Shown one piece after another: positions 10,939 to 23,262 of a DNA stretch of 64,000 bases. The stretch is from Anisus vortex (taxonomy: Eukaryota; Mollusca; Gastropoda; Planorbidae). Under the pieces are notes generated by a model. It was not told the DNA's origin. It worked only from the letters and a program-made list of their open reading frames with translations, and made no database searches. The DNA lies in NCBI GenBank assembly GCA_949126835.1, contig OX421495.1, forward strand, positions 30,098,171 to 30,162,170, read 5' to 3'. The first letter of the stretch is position 1, and each line of letters opens with the position of its first letter. The position numbers and the translations under genes are program-made.

Positions 10939-11066
10939 TGGAATTAACCTTAAAATAAAACCATAATTACTGAAGTAATCAAACCAATATAAAAACAGAC
11001 AACTCTTGGAATATTGAGCCTACATCTAGACAACAGCCAAATACATATTATCGCACGAGTACGTAA

Positions 11067-11590
11067 CACATTGTTAAAATAACATAACTCAGAGAAAGGA
11101 ATTCGGCTCTATATCATCAGTGTTATATTGTTAAAATAACATAACACAGAGAAAGGAATTCGGCTCTATATCATCAGTGTTACATTGTTAAAATAAAATA
11201 ACACAGAGAAAGGAATTCGGTTCTATATCATCAGTGTTACATTGTTAAAATAAAATAACACAGAGAAAGGAATTCGGCTCTATATCATCAGTGTTACATT
11301 GTTAAAATAAAATAACACAGAGAAAGGAATTCGGCTCTATATCATCAGTGTTACATTGTTAAAATAACATAACACAGAGAAAGGAATTCGGTTCTATATC
11401 ATCAGTGTTACATTGTTAAAATAAAATAACACAGAGAAAGGAATTCGGTTCTATATCATCAGTGTTACATTGTTAAAATAAAATAACACAGAGAAAGGAA
11501 TTCGGTTCTATATCATCAGTGTTACATTGTTAAAATAAAATAACACAGAGAAAGGAATTCGGCTCTATATCATCAGTGTTACATTGTTAA
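11067..11590. repeat. 57-bp minisatellite, about 9 copies
   Basis: The unit includes ACACAGAGAAAGGAATTC and TATATCATCAGTGTTAC. One related single copy lies at 9252-9323, immediately left of the LTR element, so the element probably landed at the edge of this repeat. Confidence 0.95.
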
Positions 11591-12249
11591 AGAGTAACGA
11601 AAAAGCCTTTACCATTTAACCTGACCTTGACCTTATTTATAATTATAATTAATTGTATTATTGATATATAAATGTAGAGTTCTCACTTTATAATGCATAC
11701 ACGTGTGTGTAAATGTGTGTGTGATTATCATATGTAGGCCTACATAGGCCTACACATGTAGGAAATAATATTAAGTTATTGTCAGTTTATTGAGAGGACG
11801 CCCATAAACTGTTATGCCAATTGCCCGAGGGGAGTGGGGTGGAGGTCAAAACAACCTTCTGCTACTTATCGGCGTGCCAAAATAACTCAAATTACTCATA
11901 ACAAACCCACACTCCTCCCTCCCCAACACACAAGGGGACCCCCCCCCCCCCCCCCACGTTTGCCGCGCACTCATTTTCTTTCTCTCTTTGCTACATCTCC
12001 TTGGTGCAGAATGAATGTCAATCTTGTCTTCAACACGTGTGAGACTCTGTGTTTGTGTTAGCGAGAGGAGCGAGTGTGCCTATGTGTGTTTTTTTTTAGT
12101 TAGCATGTGTGTGCATTTGTTGAACAAGTAAAGAAAAAGCCTATTTCTGCTTCAATGATGATCTTGTATTGAGGAAGGCTTAAATCCACAATAATTGTAG
12201 ACTATAGATCAATTAAGTACACTATATTATAATACAATTATATTATTAT
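11591..12249. other. Intergenic, no gene recognised
   Basis: Contains GT-rich microsatellite pieces near 11700 and a poly-C run at 11940-11956. Nothing else is supported. Confidence 0.6.
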
Positions 12250-12437
12250 CAGTGGCGTAGCTAGGGTGGGGGGAGGGGGTCCAAAATCGAAAGTCCCCCC
12301 GGGCCCCTACTTGAAGGGGGCCACCAAAGGAGAGTCCGAATTGTTTTTTTCTCATGTCATAATGTAGAATGTCAAAATGCAGGGGCCCCTAAAGAGGCCA
12401 AGCCCCCCGGGCCCTCAAATCCCGAGCAACGGCACTG
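12250..12437. mobile_element. hAT-like MITE (188 bp)
   Basis: Starts CAGTGGCGTAGCTAGGG and ends GAGCAACGGCACTG, an imperfect inverted repeat. The interior is G/C-rich (GGGGGCC, AAGCCCCCCGGGCCC). Flanking 8-mers ATTATTAT and AAATTTAT only partly match. Confidence 0.65.
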
Positions 12438-12453
12438 AAATTTATTATATATC

Positions 12454-12561
12454 CCCAGTGGGCACACAACATCGTATCGACGGGGATAAAACATACTTTC
12501 CACATGTTTTCGTGGTTTTCACGTTTTTCCCCCGTGGGTAGGACATGATGCGCCCACTGGG
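12454..12561. mobile_element. Short palindromic element (108 bp)
   Basis: The ends CCCAGTGGGCACAC and GCGCCCACTGGG are inverted. The centre is also partly palindromic (GACGGGGATAAAAC, CCCCCGTGGG). It is probably a MITE; the family is unknown. Confidence 0.6.
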
Positions 12562-12977
12562 TAGAAAATCTACATGTAGCTGATTGTAAATGGCAAGTTT
12601 ATATAGAACCTGGTTGTTTCACTGTGGTATATATATATATATATTGCACCAGTACCTATTGATGATAAAGTTTGAACAAGAGTTTTCTCTCATTCTACTC
12701 TGTTTTTTTTTTCCTAGTCTGTTTGTTTGTTATAGTCCAACTCTTGCTTGTAATATCTGTCATTTCAGTGTATTTGGATCCAATTGGAAATCTAAAAATT
12801 GGAAACAAAAATTCCACAGGAACCATTGCAACCATCTTGTGTAACTCATCGAGTCTAGTTAATTCAAATAATTATCTTTATTTTAATCTTTTTTTTTTCA
12901 ACTGTTTTCTTTTTCAAAAAATCTAAAAGAATGAAAGAATGTATTTTATTTAGCTGTCCGTGTGCACGGAGTTATTT
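12562..12977. other. Intergenic, no gene recognised
   Basis: An (AT) run at 12628-12644 and T-rich stretches only. Confidence 0.6.
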
Positions 12978-13112
12978 GGAATCTATTATAATAACCTGAT
13001 GTATAATAGCCTGGGGCTCTGGAATATATTATAATAACCTGATGTATTATAGCCTGGGGCTCTGGAATATATTATAATAACCTGATGTATAGGCCTATTA
13101 GCCTGGGGCTGT
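12978..13112. repeat. 43-bp tandem repeat, 3 copies
   Basis: The unit contains TATTATAATAACCTGATGTA and AGCCTGGGGCTCT. The third copy has gained a TAGGCC. Confidence 0.92.
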
Positions 13113-13152
13113 GGTAGGGATTAAAATAATTAAGCTTGCCTACTACCCCTTG

Positions 13153-13254
13153 AAGTATATTTCATTAAAGGGGTGGAATATACGAGGCCACTGTAATTCC
13201 CTCCCCTCTAATGTCACATATCCATATTATATCCTTAGCCTTTCAACAATAGGA
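13153..13254. repeat. Dispersed repeat, copy A
   Basis: About 102 bp from AAGTATATTTCATTAAAGGG to CAACAATAGGA recurs nearly unchanged at 18028-18130. The copies differ mainly in a CTCCCCTC / poly-C stretch. No coding sequence or clear ends. Confidence 0.85.
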
Positions 13255-13789
13255 CGGGAGGAGTGGAGGAGGCTGGTGTACATGGTGGCGCCCCAACGGT
13301 CTAACAGACTACGGGATATGTAGGATGTAGGACTACCCCTTAAGGTGGATATCCTTTAGAAACCTACATTATTTTGTTATACTAATGTCATTTGAAGAAG
13401 TCTTTAAAACTTTTATTGTGCAGCCTGGATGCAGACCTATCAGCCTCCCTGTAAATCCGTCCCTGTCATTCAGTAGAAAACATATAAACATTAAAACTAA
13501 CCGTAAAACTGTGAATGGAACATTTTTTTTCTCCACATTCTTTCTTTGTTTACTTTGGATCTTTTGACCGTGACGAGTTCAGTGGCACGGAACGATGTCA
13601 TATAACGTCTACACGTTATCTTATCATTTACAATAATCTACATAACTCGGTGGATGACAATGTCGGCCTACGCAGGCCTACTGGGGCTGTATAGGAAGTA
13701 ATACCGCAAATCAGCTGTTCCAGACATCTCATTCAGTTTGAATTTAAGATACGTAATTGGGTCAGTGAGAAGGTTCGTTTTGAAAATAA
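13255..13789. other. Intergenic, no gene recognised
   Basis: Unique-looking sequence without exon features. Confidence 0.55.
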
Positions 13790-14250
13790 AGCTCTTTATC
13801 TATTTATCAATCTATTTATCTATCTATTTATCTATTTATTTAGGCCTATCTATCTATTTATCTATATTTCTATTTATTTATCTTTCTACCTACCCATCTA
13901 TCTATTTGTCTGTCTACCTACCCGTCTATATATCTATTCATCTGTCTACCTACCTACCCATCTATCTATCTGTCTACCTACCTACCCATCTATCTATCTG
14001 TCTACCTACCTACCAATCTATCTATCTATCCATCTATGTGTCTGTCTACCTACCAATCTATTTATTTATCTGTCTACCTACTTATCCATCTATCTGTCTG
14101 TCTGTCTGTCTACCCATCTATCTAATCTGTCTACCTACCTACCCATCTTTTTATCTGTCTACCTACCTACCCATCTATTTATCTATCTAACAACTTACTT
14201 ACCTACCTAACTACCTACCTGTTCGTCCGCCCATCTATCCAACTGTCAGT
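13790..14250. repeat. Compound TATC / TACC microsatellite
   Basis: About 460 bp of 4-bp units (TATC, TGTC, TACC, CATC). Lack of stops in one frame gives a long serine-isoleucine-tyrosine-leucine frame, which is an artefact. Confidence 0.95.
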
Positions 14251-14824
14251 GTCTATATAATATTATTACATAATAAACCTGATATTTATTGAGAACTTTT
14301 GTCGTGCCAGTGTTGGCATTTAACTTGTCATCTGATATTTTATTGTAAAGCGTAACATGATCCCAGCTGTCTGTTTGTGGGCCACTTTATTGCTACCACA
14401 CTATGTGACTATGTCCATGTTACATGTCGCATTCAGTCTATGACCACTAATCTCTATCCAAGGAACTATGTCAGCTATGTCATGACGCGAGATATTTAAA
14501 AATAAGAATTACTTTGTTTACTCATAGACTATAATATCAGACCTGTCTACCCTGGAAAAACGCTTGGAGTATTCTTGAGAAGGCTAAAGTGTACTTTTCC
14601 GAGGTCAAGTGTACTATGCAATAATAATTGTCATCTATCGCACCAATTATTCAAAATAATTGTCATTAAAATTTAAACACTTGTTTCATTTAATGTTTAA
14701 AACAAGCAAAGAAAATCTGTTTTGTATTTTCAGCACAATTTAATAAATGTATGTTGAAAATGTTAACAAAATAGACAGTTGGTGTGTGTTCAATAATTTT
14801 TCTGTCCTCCTCCATTTGGTTACT
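14251..14824. other. Intergenic, no gene recognised
   Basis: AT-rich unique sequence leading to the hAT relic. Confidence 0.55.
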
Positions 14825-15788
14825 TCAGCTAGTTGTTTGGTCATTCTTCTCTAGACTCTGGTAGTATGCCCCCTTCAGCAGTTTTAAGTCTTTATCATTA
14901 AGAGCCTTTACAGACTCCAAAATGCCCACTGGCCGGGACTTGAGCACCAGAAGGCTCTCCATGGTCTGGTCAGACATTGAGGAACGCTGTGGTGTCCGGT
15001 TCTTCCTGACACAGCTGAAAACACGTTCGCATTGGGCACTGCTGTGTGGTATGGTGAGAAGCCCCAGTATCACATTCGCCAAGTCTTCAAACATCAAGCT
15101 GTCAGTATCTTCATGCTTCATTTCAGCGATAGAAAACCAATTCTGTCCTTGATGCACCCTGACACATCAGTAGATTGATATAGGCAGACCTGCTCAGCAA
15201 CTTTGTCTAGTGAGGTGTTGGTGACCAGGACAGGAAATCAGTTGATGATGAATTCCAGATTGCTGAACCTGCAAGACTCCTGCAATTTGACGTCTGCCAC
15301 TTCTGCATGCATCAACAAGTCAACATCGACGCCACAGCCTTTGTCAGCACATCAGAGCACGACAGCAACAAGTTATTGTCAACAATGAAGTTGCAAATCA
15401 TTGCTTCTGCACGAGTCACGTCACGCTGAAGTTGCTCCTCCCCAGCGACGGGCTCAGGCTTCAAAAGAAAAGACCTAATATTGTGTGTAGGCCTAGTCTT
15501 TTCTTTCTCAACAGCCAGTTTCTGGTGCGACTCCGATTCGTCATGTCTCTTACAGTCTTAGAGCCCTCCGTGTCCCACCAAGAAGTCGATATGACAAATA
15601 GTGCAGTGTGCCGATGTGTCACTATTCAATGACACATGCAAGTACTTATATTTCATATAATATTTATTTATAAACTTTTGCTTCCGAGCAGAATACACCT
15701 TCGCTTTTTTACTCGGAGCAGACTCGGAAGCTTCTTCGTCATCTGTTTCATGATTTCGTGCACGCTGTGTAAGTTTGCTGTCAGCCAT
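14825..15788 (-). pseudogene. Internally deleted hAT transposase relic
   Basis: On the minus strand the N-terminus at 15788 reads MADSKLTQRARNHETDDEE, then AHCTICHIDFLVGHGGL, a stop, and in the same frame DCKRHDESESHQKLA. This is a C2H2 (BED-like) zinc finger with an in-frame stop. A later shifted segment reads VTRAEAMICNFIVDNNLLL (about 15420-15360). The C-terminal dimerisation domain follows at 15157-14825: DLANVILGLLTIPHSSAQC, ERVFSCVRKNRTPQRSSMS. The catalytic middle is missing, so it is dead. Terminal repeats were not located. Confidence 0.85.
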
Positions 15789-15875
15789 ACTTTTGATCGC
15801 CGAATTTGGACATTTGCGAGAGAGAAAAAAAGGATATCAGGTCAAGGTCGCCGCGCCGTGTAACAAGTTAGGTAC
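15685..15875. repeat. Segment duplicated at 16543-16735, copy A
   Basis: About 190 bp, from the start of the hAT transposase outwards (GCAGAATA... to AACAAGTTAGGTA), recurs at 16543-16735 at high identity. The duplicate keeps only the coding start. Confidence 0.85.
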
Positions 15876-16542
15876 TACTAACAATGTAGGGCCTACAGCG
15901 AGCTCCGTGTTGTATAAAAACAAGTTTATAGTGACGATTTTACATCATTGAATCATTGATAGTAATAATTGAAACCCCGACGTTGAGCCGAGATCAAGTC
16001 TATTAATAAATAGTTGCTTTCGTTTTAGTAGGCTGATAAACAAAAGTTTTATCGTAATGAAAACAACGAGTTTTAATCTCTCCGTTAGTAAAATAAAACG
16101 TCAAGAATTTAAAAGAAAGCCGCGAGTAAAGCGTGCGTGACGTACAGATTGACCTAAAAACAAATTCGCGTGAAGTAGGCTTATTACCGATTGCCGTGTC
16201 AGACCATAAAAACGTAGACTTCTTAGAGATTTATATAGATCTAGAATCTAGACTATAGTCTATGAAACTATAGGGTCCAAAAAAAAGCTACATTACGGGA
16301 TTGCGCTAAAAAAAAAGTTTCTAAAACTCTGGAGGCACGAGTAGGCCTATACAAATTACCGGGCCACGATAGCAAAAAACTGGGTAAACTCCCGGGAAAC
16401 CCTGACCTAAAAATAAATAAAGAATCACACATGCGTTTTATTTCGCCTTTTAAGTTTTCATGAAAGAAAAAAGTTGATCATTTATAGTTTCCCAAAACTT
16501 AAATTGGCCGATAGCCGGCACTCTAAACTCTTGCACCCAAGC
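15876..16542. other. Between the two duplicated hAT segments
   Basis: No gene or element end recognised. Confidence 0.5.
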
Positions 16543-16735
16543 AGAATAGCCTACCCCTTCGCTTTTTTACTCGGAGCAGACTCGTAAGCTTCTTCGTCAT
16601 CTGTTTCATGATTTCGTGCACCTGTTAAAGTTTGCTGTCAACCATACTTTTGATGGCCGAATTTGGATATTTGCGAGAGAGGAAAAAAGGATATCAGGTC
16701 AAGGTCGCCGCGCCGTGTAACAAGTTAGGTATATC
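16543..16735. repeat. Segment duplicated from 15685-15875, copy B
   Basis: Contains TTTTTTACTCGGAGCAGACT and GGTCGCCGCGCCGTGTAAC, as in copy A, with a few substitutions and a small deletion. Confidence 0.85.
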
Positions 16736-16944
16736 CATTTTCGACCTATCAAAACATCGGTTTTATGTAACTGCGGTTTAGTGATCGTCTAAATACCGAA
16801 AAGAATAGAAATAAAACGAAAAATTGCGAAATCATATTTTTTTATTCAAGAAGTCGTATTTTTAAGACGCTCGGTGTAACAGCCGTATTTTGTATCCTAA
16901 AGCGTACGAAAATACGCCTAAAGCGTACGGGTAGGCAGGTCTGT

Positions 16945-17665
16945 AATATACATCGACCGCTTGCTTTAGTTTTTCTGCTATATGATGACTCGAAAGACTG
17001 CTTATTTCGGAATTCCCGATTCTAAATGAAGTAATTGTAATACAAATTCCGTTTTATTGAATCGCACCATTTTTTTTAGAAATTTTGTGCGTCAATCTAT
17101 GACTAAGATATGGACGCTATGGATGAGGAAGTTTTTGTTGATGAATTGAAAGGCATACTGGAGGTAAATGTTCAAATTAAATAATTACTTATTGCAGAAG
17201 TATGTAGTTTATCTGTTAGACTCATGTTCGGTGTTTATTATAGTCTATGGTATTTCTGCTATATGATGACTTGAAACACTGATGATCGGAATTCCCGATT
17301 CTAAAAAACGTAATTGCTATACGAGAAATAAAGTTATTGATATACAAGTTCGGTTTTATTTAATCGCTATGATTTTCTCAATGAAAAATTAAAATCGAAA
17401 GTAGTACAGAGCGGAAACATTTATAGATCAGTGTGGTGTGCGCACGGAAAAAAGAAAAAAAGCTCTAAAAATAGAGCAGGCGGTCCATCTTATCATAGTC
17501 AATGAAATATTAATAGGCCTACAAGTATTCATTTCAAGTCGAAAAAAATGCGATTTAATAAAAAGGAACTTGTATAACAACTACTTCATTTAGAATCGGC
17601 AAAAAACAGAAGATAATAGCATAAAAAACTAAAGCAAGCGGTCCATGTATATTATAGTCTATGGT
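16945..17665. mobile_element. Cluster of long inverted and direct repeats, foldback-like element
   Basis: The left end TAATATACATCGACCGCTTG is the inverse of CAAGCGGTCCATGTATATTA at the right end, and similarity runs inwards for about 130 bp. A second, direct copy of the left end starts near 17240 (TTTCTGCTATATGATGACTT). Another outer edge (GGCGGTCCATCTTATCATAG) lies at 17480. This suggests one copy nested in another. Class uncertain. Confidence 0.6.
17110..17163 (+). other. Possible short coding exon inside the repeat cluster
   Basis: ATG followed by 17 codons (MDAMDEEVFVDELKGILE) ends at GAG|GTAAAT, a plausible donor. The acidic start is typical of many first exons. Family unknown, no second exon found. 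It may be chance. Confidence 0.2.
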
Positions 17666-18027
17666 TTACTTTTCCTAGAAATGTTTCGGTGTAATCATAT
17701 AATATATGCCCTACATTATATTATTATTATCATTACATTATATTATTATTATCATTAACATTATCTTATTATTATCATTGCAGTGTGGGTTTTTTTACCC
17801 ACCGACCATGTTGTTTATATTATTACAGTATGTTTATCTAGAAAATCTAGGGTGATAATATCAGGGTTGCCGAAAGGGTTTTAATATGCCGGAGAAAAAG
17901 TGACGCTGAGCCTCCTTTAACATAAAAGATGGGGCCTTAGGGATATTTCTGTATAAGTACTGTTGTATTCTTGGGTCCTATTAATTCCCATGGGCCACGG
18001 AGCATTGATTAACCACCTGGCCCTGGA
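17666..18027. other. AT-rich spacer with TTATTATTATCAT repeats
   Basis: Three loose copies of a TATTATTATTATCATTA motif at 17718-17782. No gene. Confidence 0.6.
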
Positions 18028-18130
18028 AAGTATATTTCATTAAAGGGGTGGAATATACGAGGCCACTGTAATCCCCCCCCCCCCTAATGTCACATATCCA
18101 TATTATATCCTTAGCCTTTCAACAATAGGA
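18028..18130. repeat. Dispersed repeat, copy B
   Basis: Second copy of the block at 13153-13254. The C run is expanded to 13 here. Confidence 0.85.
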
Positions 18131-18914
18131 TTAGACAAAACTATTTTCCCTTGGAGATGGTAAAGTTAAACTTCACGCGGTGAAAAATGTCGAACAAAAA
18201 ACTCATTCACTGGAAAATTCTTATGGCAATAACAATATAGATTTATAGAGCGAAAAACTTTATCGTCTGTACAATTTAAGTTTATAATATATATATACAG
18301 GCATTTACTTTTTTGGGTGGTGAGGGAGCTCCACATGTGGCTAACATGTTATCCACATCCGTGTTGTGAAACTCCTGTCCTGTCTTACTTCTGTAAAGCT
18401 AGAAATTGTATAGAAGTTTCGGCCAATTCAGAAAAAAAAAAGAAATATATACATATATATAGGTAAGTGTGTGTGTGTTACGTACGACAGAAAGTTTAGA
18501 TCTATCCTCAATTTTAAAAATATGTTTGTTGAATTGATTAAAGTGGGACTCATAAGTTCCTTTATGTCAGGAAATGTATTAACATTTTACAATGTACGCC
18601 GCGGCTCTGTTTCAATTTATAATGATACATTGTGGGTAGGCCTATACTTCTTTAATTATAATACTATAGGCTACAGTAGTATTACACTTGATTTATAAAG
18701 TATATTATAGTCTATAGGTAAGCTATATGCCATGTAATGTTAAAGTTTGACTGTTGTTGTGTTTGTTTATCCCACTTCATACAGGCCTTATTGTGTAATC
18801 TCATCTTGCACAACTTTACTTTTTTTGGGGTTGTAACTTTAAAAAGAGACACAGAATTCTACCATCCCAGGGGAGCTCAGTCGCACAGCTATTGTGCATT
18901 GTAATGGAATAAAG
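18131..18914. other. Intergenic, no gene recognised
   Basis: Short AT microsatellites at 18284-18297 and 18445-18460 only. Confidence 0.55.
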
Positions 18915-20444
18915 GATTAGAGTAAGGGCCGGATTTAAATGAAAAGAGGCCCTAGGCTATTCCACTTATGAGGCCCTTTCACCTCCAATTTTTAAGTTTG
19001 TAAATTACATGAGAGATAACAAAATACATCATAACTGTGAATACTGTGATATATATCTAGGGTTGCCAGACGTCCGGCAAAAGGAGGACATGTCCTCCTT
19101 TTTAGCCCTGTATCCTCCGTCCGGCAGGCAAAGCTAAAAACCCTTAAAATGTCCGGCTTTTTTGTGCCAAAGGTTTTATAAGTCCTTAGTGCACTTTTTA
19201 TGTTCTTATTTACTGTCAATAAGTGACTGGGTCGAGTAAAGCATAACACTGGAGAATTTAGAAGGAAATGTAATGAATTAGATTGTGTTACCTAATGCAG
19301 GGGTTGGCAGGAAATGGCGATTTTCAATGGCATGCGAGAGACCTCCAAGATTTTTTTTATTGATGAAAAAAACAAACAACAGTTTCCGGTTCTGAATGAG
19401 GAAAACTGACTGTTGAAGCCGATATTTCTGAAGTATTCAAAGCGGAGTTTTCTAACAAAAGGCAAGACTTTCAAAAATGGGCATCCAAATGTGCCCATTT
19501 GCAGACAAAAATCTGAAAGGGAGCTTCTTAGCTTAGGAAAGTCATCTGCTATTCTCAATATAGGGATAGGGATTCGCTCGTCTACTTTCAGCTTTTGGTA
19601 AAACCTACACTTATAAAGAAATAAAAATAAGTCAGTAATATTGTTTATATTACAAAACATAACTTGTTTGGCATCGCTATTGAATCAAATGTGGAAACGA
19701 TTTTTTTAATTAGAGGGAGATAATTAAAACATTTTATTTGCGGTAATAATTTTATTATGTTTCCGTTTTTTTTTCTTTTCTTAAAGAATTAACGGCTCAC
19801 AAGTTATAACTTTGAAATGAACAAACTTTAAAAAGTACCGGTATTTAAAAATTGTATAAGTATTTTATGACTAAAGAATTTCTATGTATGTTCTCAAACA
19901 TTACATTAACTACCCTGTTTGCCTGATTACTACGTATCTATTCCACTTAACGTTAGTATTTAGAATGCAAGTTTCTAACTTAAACACATTAAATGACATC
20001 TCAGTAAACTGAGATTACAATATAATTTAGATTAGTGTTAGATCTTTATCTTCAGTACGGTACCAAAATAATCTTAAGACATTAGACAATAATTACCATA
20101 AATGTCTAAGTTATGTAGACTAATAAAAGATTGTAATTGATATAAATGCAAATAAAAAGGATGATGATCACAAACACGTTCATTTTGTTGGCCTTGGTCT
20201 TTCTACGGAGTTAATTTAATTGTCCTATAAAAATAATTTTAACAAAGTATTATAGAATAGGTTGACTTTTAAGCTGTTGGCATGCAGATTGATATAGAAA
20301 TCCTAGTTTGGCACATTGTTAGCAAAAGGTTGCCGACCCCAAATCTAATTCTTTGTTGGGTTAATAATTGCAGTGGAGTTGTTGTTTTTTAAAGTTTCCC
20401 AAATTCAAGTTGCTTTTCAGAGTTACTAAAAAAAATTGTGAACT

Positions 20445-20560
20445 TTTTTCTGTTTCCTGGACTCAATGGTAATATGAAAAGAGTGTTCTCATTGATAAAC
20501 GCTCAATGGACAATGGAAAGAAACAGACTCAGGGCATCATTCCTACAAAATAAAACTTGA
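20445..20560 (+). pseudogene. hAT C-terminal domain remnant of the inner element
   Basis: It reads FPGLNGNMKRVFSLINAQWT, then MERNRLRASFLQNKT and a stop at 20558-20560. The block VFSLxNAQWTxERNRL is the hAT dimerisation region, from family knowledge. Upstream catalytic parts were not recognised, so this is the surviving tail of the element's own transposase. Confidence 0.8.
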
Positions 20561-20806
20561 AAAATCTCAAATGTAGGCTAAACAGTTTTATAAATGTGTG
20601 CTTGTAAACAAGAATCTTGTGCAAAAAGTTGGCTCGCCAGAGATATTTTGTATTTAAGAAAGATGATAATGTATAAACTGTAGAATTGACTGTTTAATTT
20701 TCGAATAATATAGTATTTTTCCATTATGAAAAAAAAAGTCTATTGAATTCATATTTAATATTTTTTTTACGATACTTTTTCTTGGTGAATTTACTTACAA
20801 ATAGAT

Positions 20807-22704
20807 AATTATTGGCAACCATTGAAGTAAAATTATTGGCAACCATTGAAGTAAAATTATTGGCAACCATTGAAGTAAAATTATTGGCAACCATTGAAGT
20901 AAAATTATTGGCAACCATTGTAGTAAAATTATTGGCAACCATTGAAGTAAAATTATTGGCAACCATTGAAGTAAAATTATTGGCAACCATTGAAGTAAAA
21001 TTATTGGCAACCATTGAAGTAAAATTATTGGCAACCATTGAAGTAAAATTATTGGCAACCATTGAAGTAAAATTATTGGCAACCATTGAAGTAAAATTAT
21101 TGGCAACCATTGAAGTAAAATTATTGGCAACCATTGAAGTAAAATTATTGGCAACCATTGAAGTAAAATTATTGGCAACCATTGAAGTAAAATTATTGGC
21201 AACCATTGAAGTAAAATTATTGGCAACCATTGAAGTAAAATTATTGGCAACCATTGAAGTAAAATTATTGGCAACCATTGAAGTAAAATTATTGGCAACC
21301 ATTGAAGTAAAATTATTGGCAACCATTGAAGTAAAATTATTGGCAACCATTGAAGTAAAATTATTGGCAACCATTGAAGTAAAATTATTGGCAACCATTG
21401 AAGTAAAATTATTGGCAACCATTGAAGTAAAATTATTGGCAACCATTGAAGTAAAATTATTGGCAACCATTGAAGTAAAATTATTGGCAACCATTGAAGT
21501 AAAATTATTGGCAACCATTGAAGTAAAATTATTGGCAACCATTGAAGTAAAATTATTGGCAACCATTGAAGTAAAATTATTGGCAACCATTGAAGTAAAA
21601 TTATTGGCAACCATTGAAGTAAAATTATTGGCAACCATTGAAGTAAAATTATTGGCAACCATTGAAGTAAAATTATTGGCAACCATTGAAGTAAAATTAT
21701 TGGCAACCATTGAAGTAAAATTATTGGCAACCATTGAAGTAAAATTATTGGCAACCATTGAAGTAAAATTATTGGCAACCATTGAAGTAAAATTATTGGC
21801 AACCATTGAAGTAAAATTATTGGCAACCATTGAAGTAAAATTATTGGCAACCATTGAAGTAAAATTATTGGCAACCATTGAAGTAAAATTATTGGCAACC
21901 ATTGAAGTAAAATTATTGGCAACCATTGAAGTAAAATTATTGGCAACCATTGAAGTAAAATTATTGGCAACCATTGAAGTAAAATTATTGGCAACCATTG
22001 AAGTAAAATTATTGGCAACCATTGAAGTAAAATTATTGGCAACCATTGAAGTAAAATTATTGGCAACCATTGAAGTAAAATTATTGGCAACCATTGAAGT
22101 AAAATTATTGGCAACCATTGAAGTAAAATTATTGGCAACCATTGAAGTAAAATTATTGGCAACCATTGAAGTAAAATTATTGGCAACCATTGAAGTAAAA
22201 TTATTGGCAACCATTGAAGTAAAATTATTGGCAACCATTGAAGTAAAATTATTGGCAACCATTGAAGTAAAATTATTGGCAACCATTGAAGTAAAATTAT
22301 TGGCAACCATTGAAGTAAAATTATTGGCAACCATTGAAGTAAAATTATTGGCAACCATTGAAGTAAAATTATTGGCAACCATTGAAGTAAAATTATTGGC
22401 AACCATTGAAGTAAAATTATTGGCAACCATTGAAGTAAAATTATTGGCAACCATTGAAGTAAAATTATTGGCAACCATTGAAGTAAAATTATTGGCAACC
22501 ATTGAAGTAAAATTATTGGCAACCATTGAAGTAAAATTATTGGCAACCATTGAAGTAAAATTATTGGCAACCATTGAAGTAAAATTATTGGCAACCATTG
22601 AAGTAAAATTATTGGCAACCATTGAAGTAAAATTATTGGCAACCATTGAAGTAAAATTATTGGCAACCATTGAAGTAAAATTATTGGCAACCATTGAAGT
22701 AAAA
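20807..22704. repeat. 24-bp minisatellite, 79 copies, almost perfect
   Basis: The unit is GTAAAATTATTGGCAACC plus ATTGAA. Only one base variant was seen (TGTAGT at about 20921). Long frames on both strands (ATIEVKLL, FTSMVANN, PIILLQWL repeats) are artefacts of the unit length. Confidence 0.98.
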
Positions 22705-22869
22705 CTGATAGCTGGTAAAATCAGCATTCAATTGAAAATAAATTAAATGATTTAAATGAAACACTCAATGTGTCCTCCTTTTGGTAGCCATGTGTCCTCC
22801 TTTGTCCTCCTTTTTGTCTCTCTGTGTCCTCCTTTTGGTACCCACGTATCTGGCAACCCTATATATATC

Positions 22870-23262
22870 AATATGTTAAATAAAACATGTTGTAATTGGT
22901 ACTAACCTTTATAACAAATGTGGCACGGATAATATATTTTAAAAAATCGATAAAACTCTTTTGGACATTTATTATCAGCCCCATTTTAATTATAGTACTT
23001 GTAACAATAACTAAAATGGAACTTTATTCAAACAAAATCCAGATCACTTAAAAGAAAATATCAAATTGTATATCATATTAAATTTTATGTTAATAGTTAT
23101 TTTATTTAAGAACTGATTCAATCCAAGTATACATTTAAAACGAAATAGTACATTAGAAGAATTTCTTTCTAAACTTTTGTTCACACAGAATACTTCTATA
23201 AGTTCATCAAAATATATTTCTCTGAAGGGCTCATTTTCGATGCACAAAATACTCAATGCTGA
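22870..23262 (-). other. 3' part of the outer hAT element
   Basis: AT-rich, no clear domain. Confidence 0.5.

Larger units (their letters stand above)
19058..22861 (+). mobile_element. Inner hAT element carrying a 1.9-kb array
   Basis: The ends TAGGGTTGCCAGACGTCCGG and ATCTGGCAACCCTA are inverted. Both are flanked by TATATATC (19050-19057, 22862-22869). AGGAGGACATGTCCTCCTTT near the left is matched by repeated GTGTCCTCCTTTTGGTA at the right. 3804 bp, half of it minisatellite. A shortened relative lies at 60335-60812. Confidence 0.92.

Noticed and set aside
13738..14190. 150-residue membrane-like frame
   Set aside because: Entirely (TATC)n/(TACC)n microsatellite.
20724..22746. Open frames of over 600 residues on both strands
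   Set aside because: They are read-through of a 24-bp tandem repeat whose unit is divisible by three. No start or stop context, domain or codon pattern of a gene.
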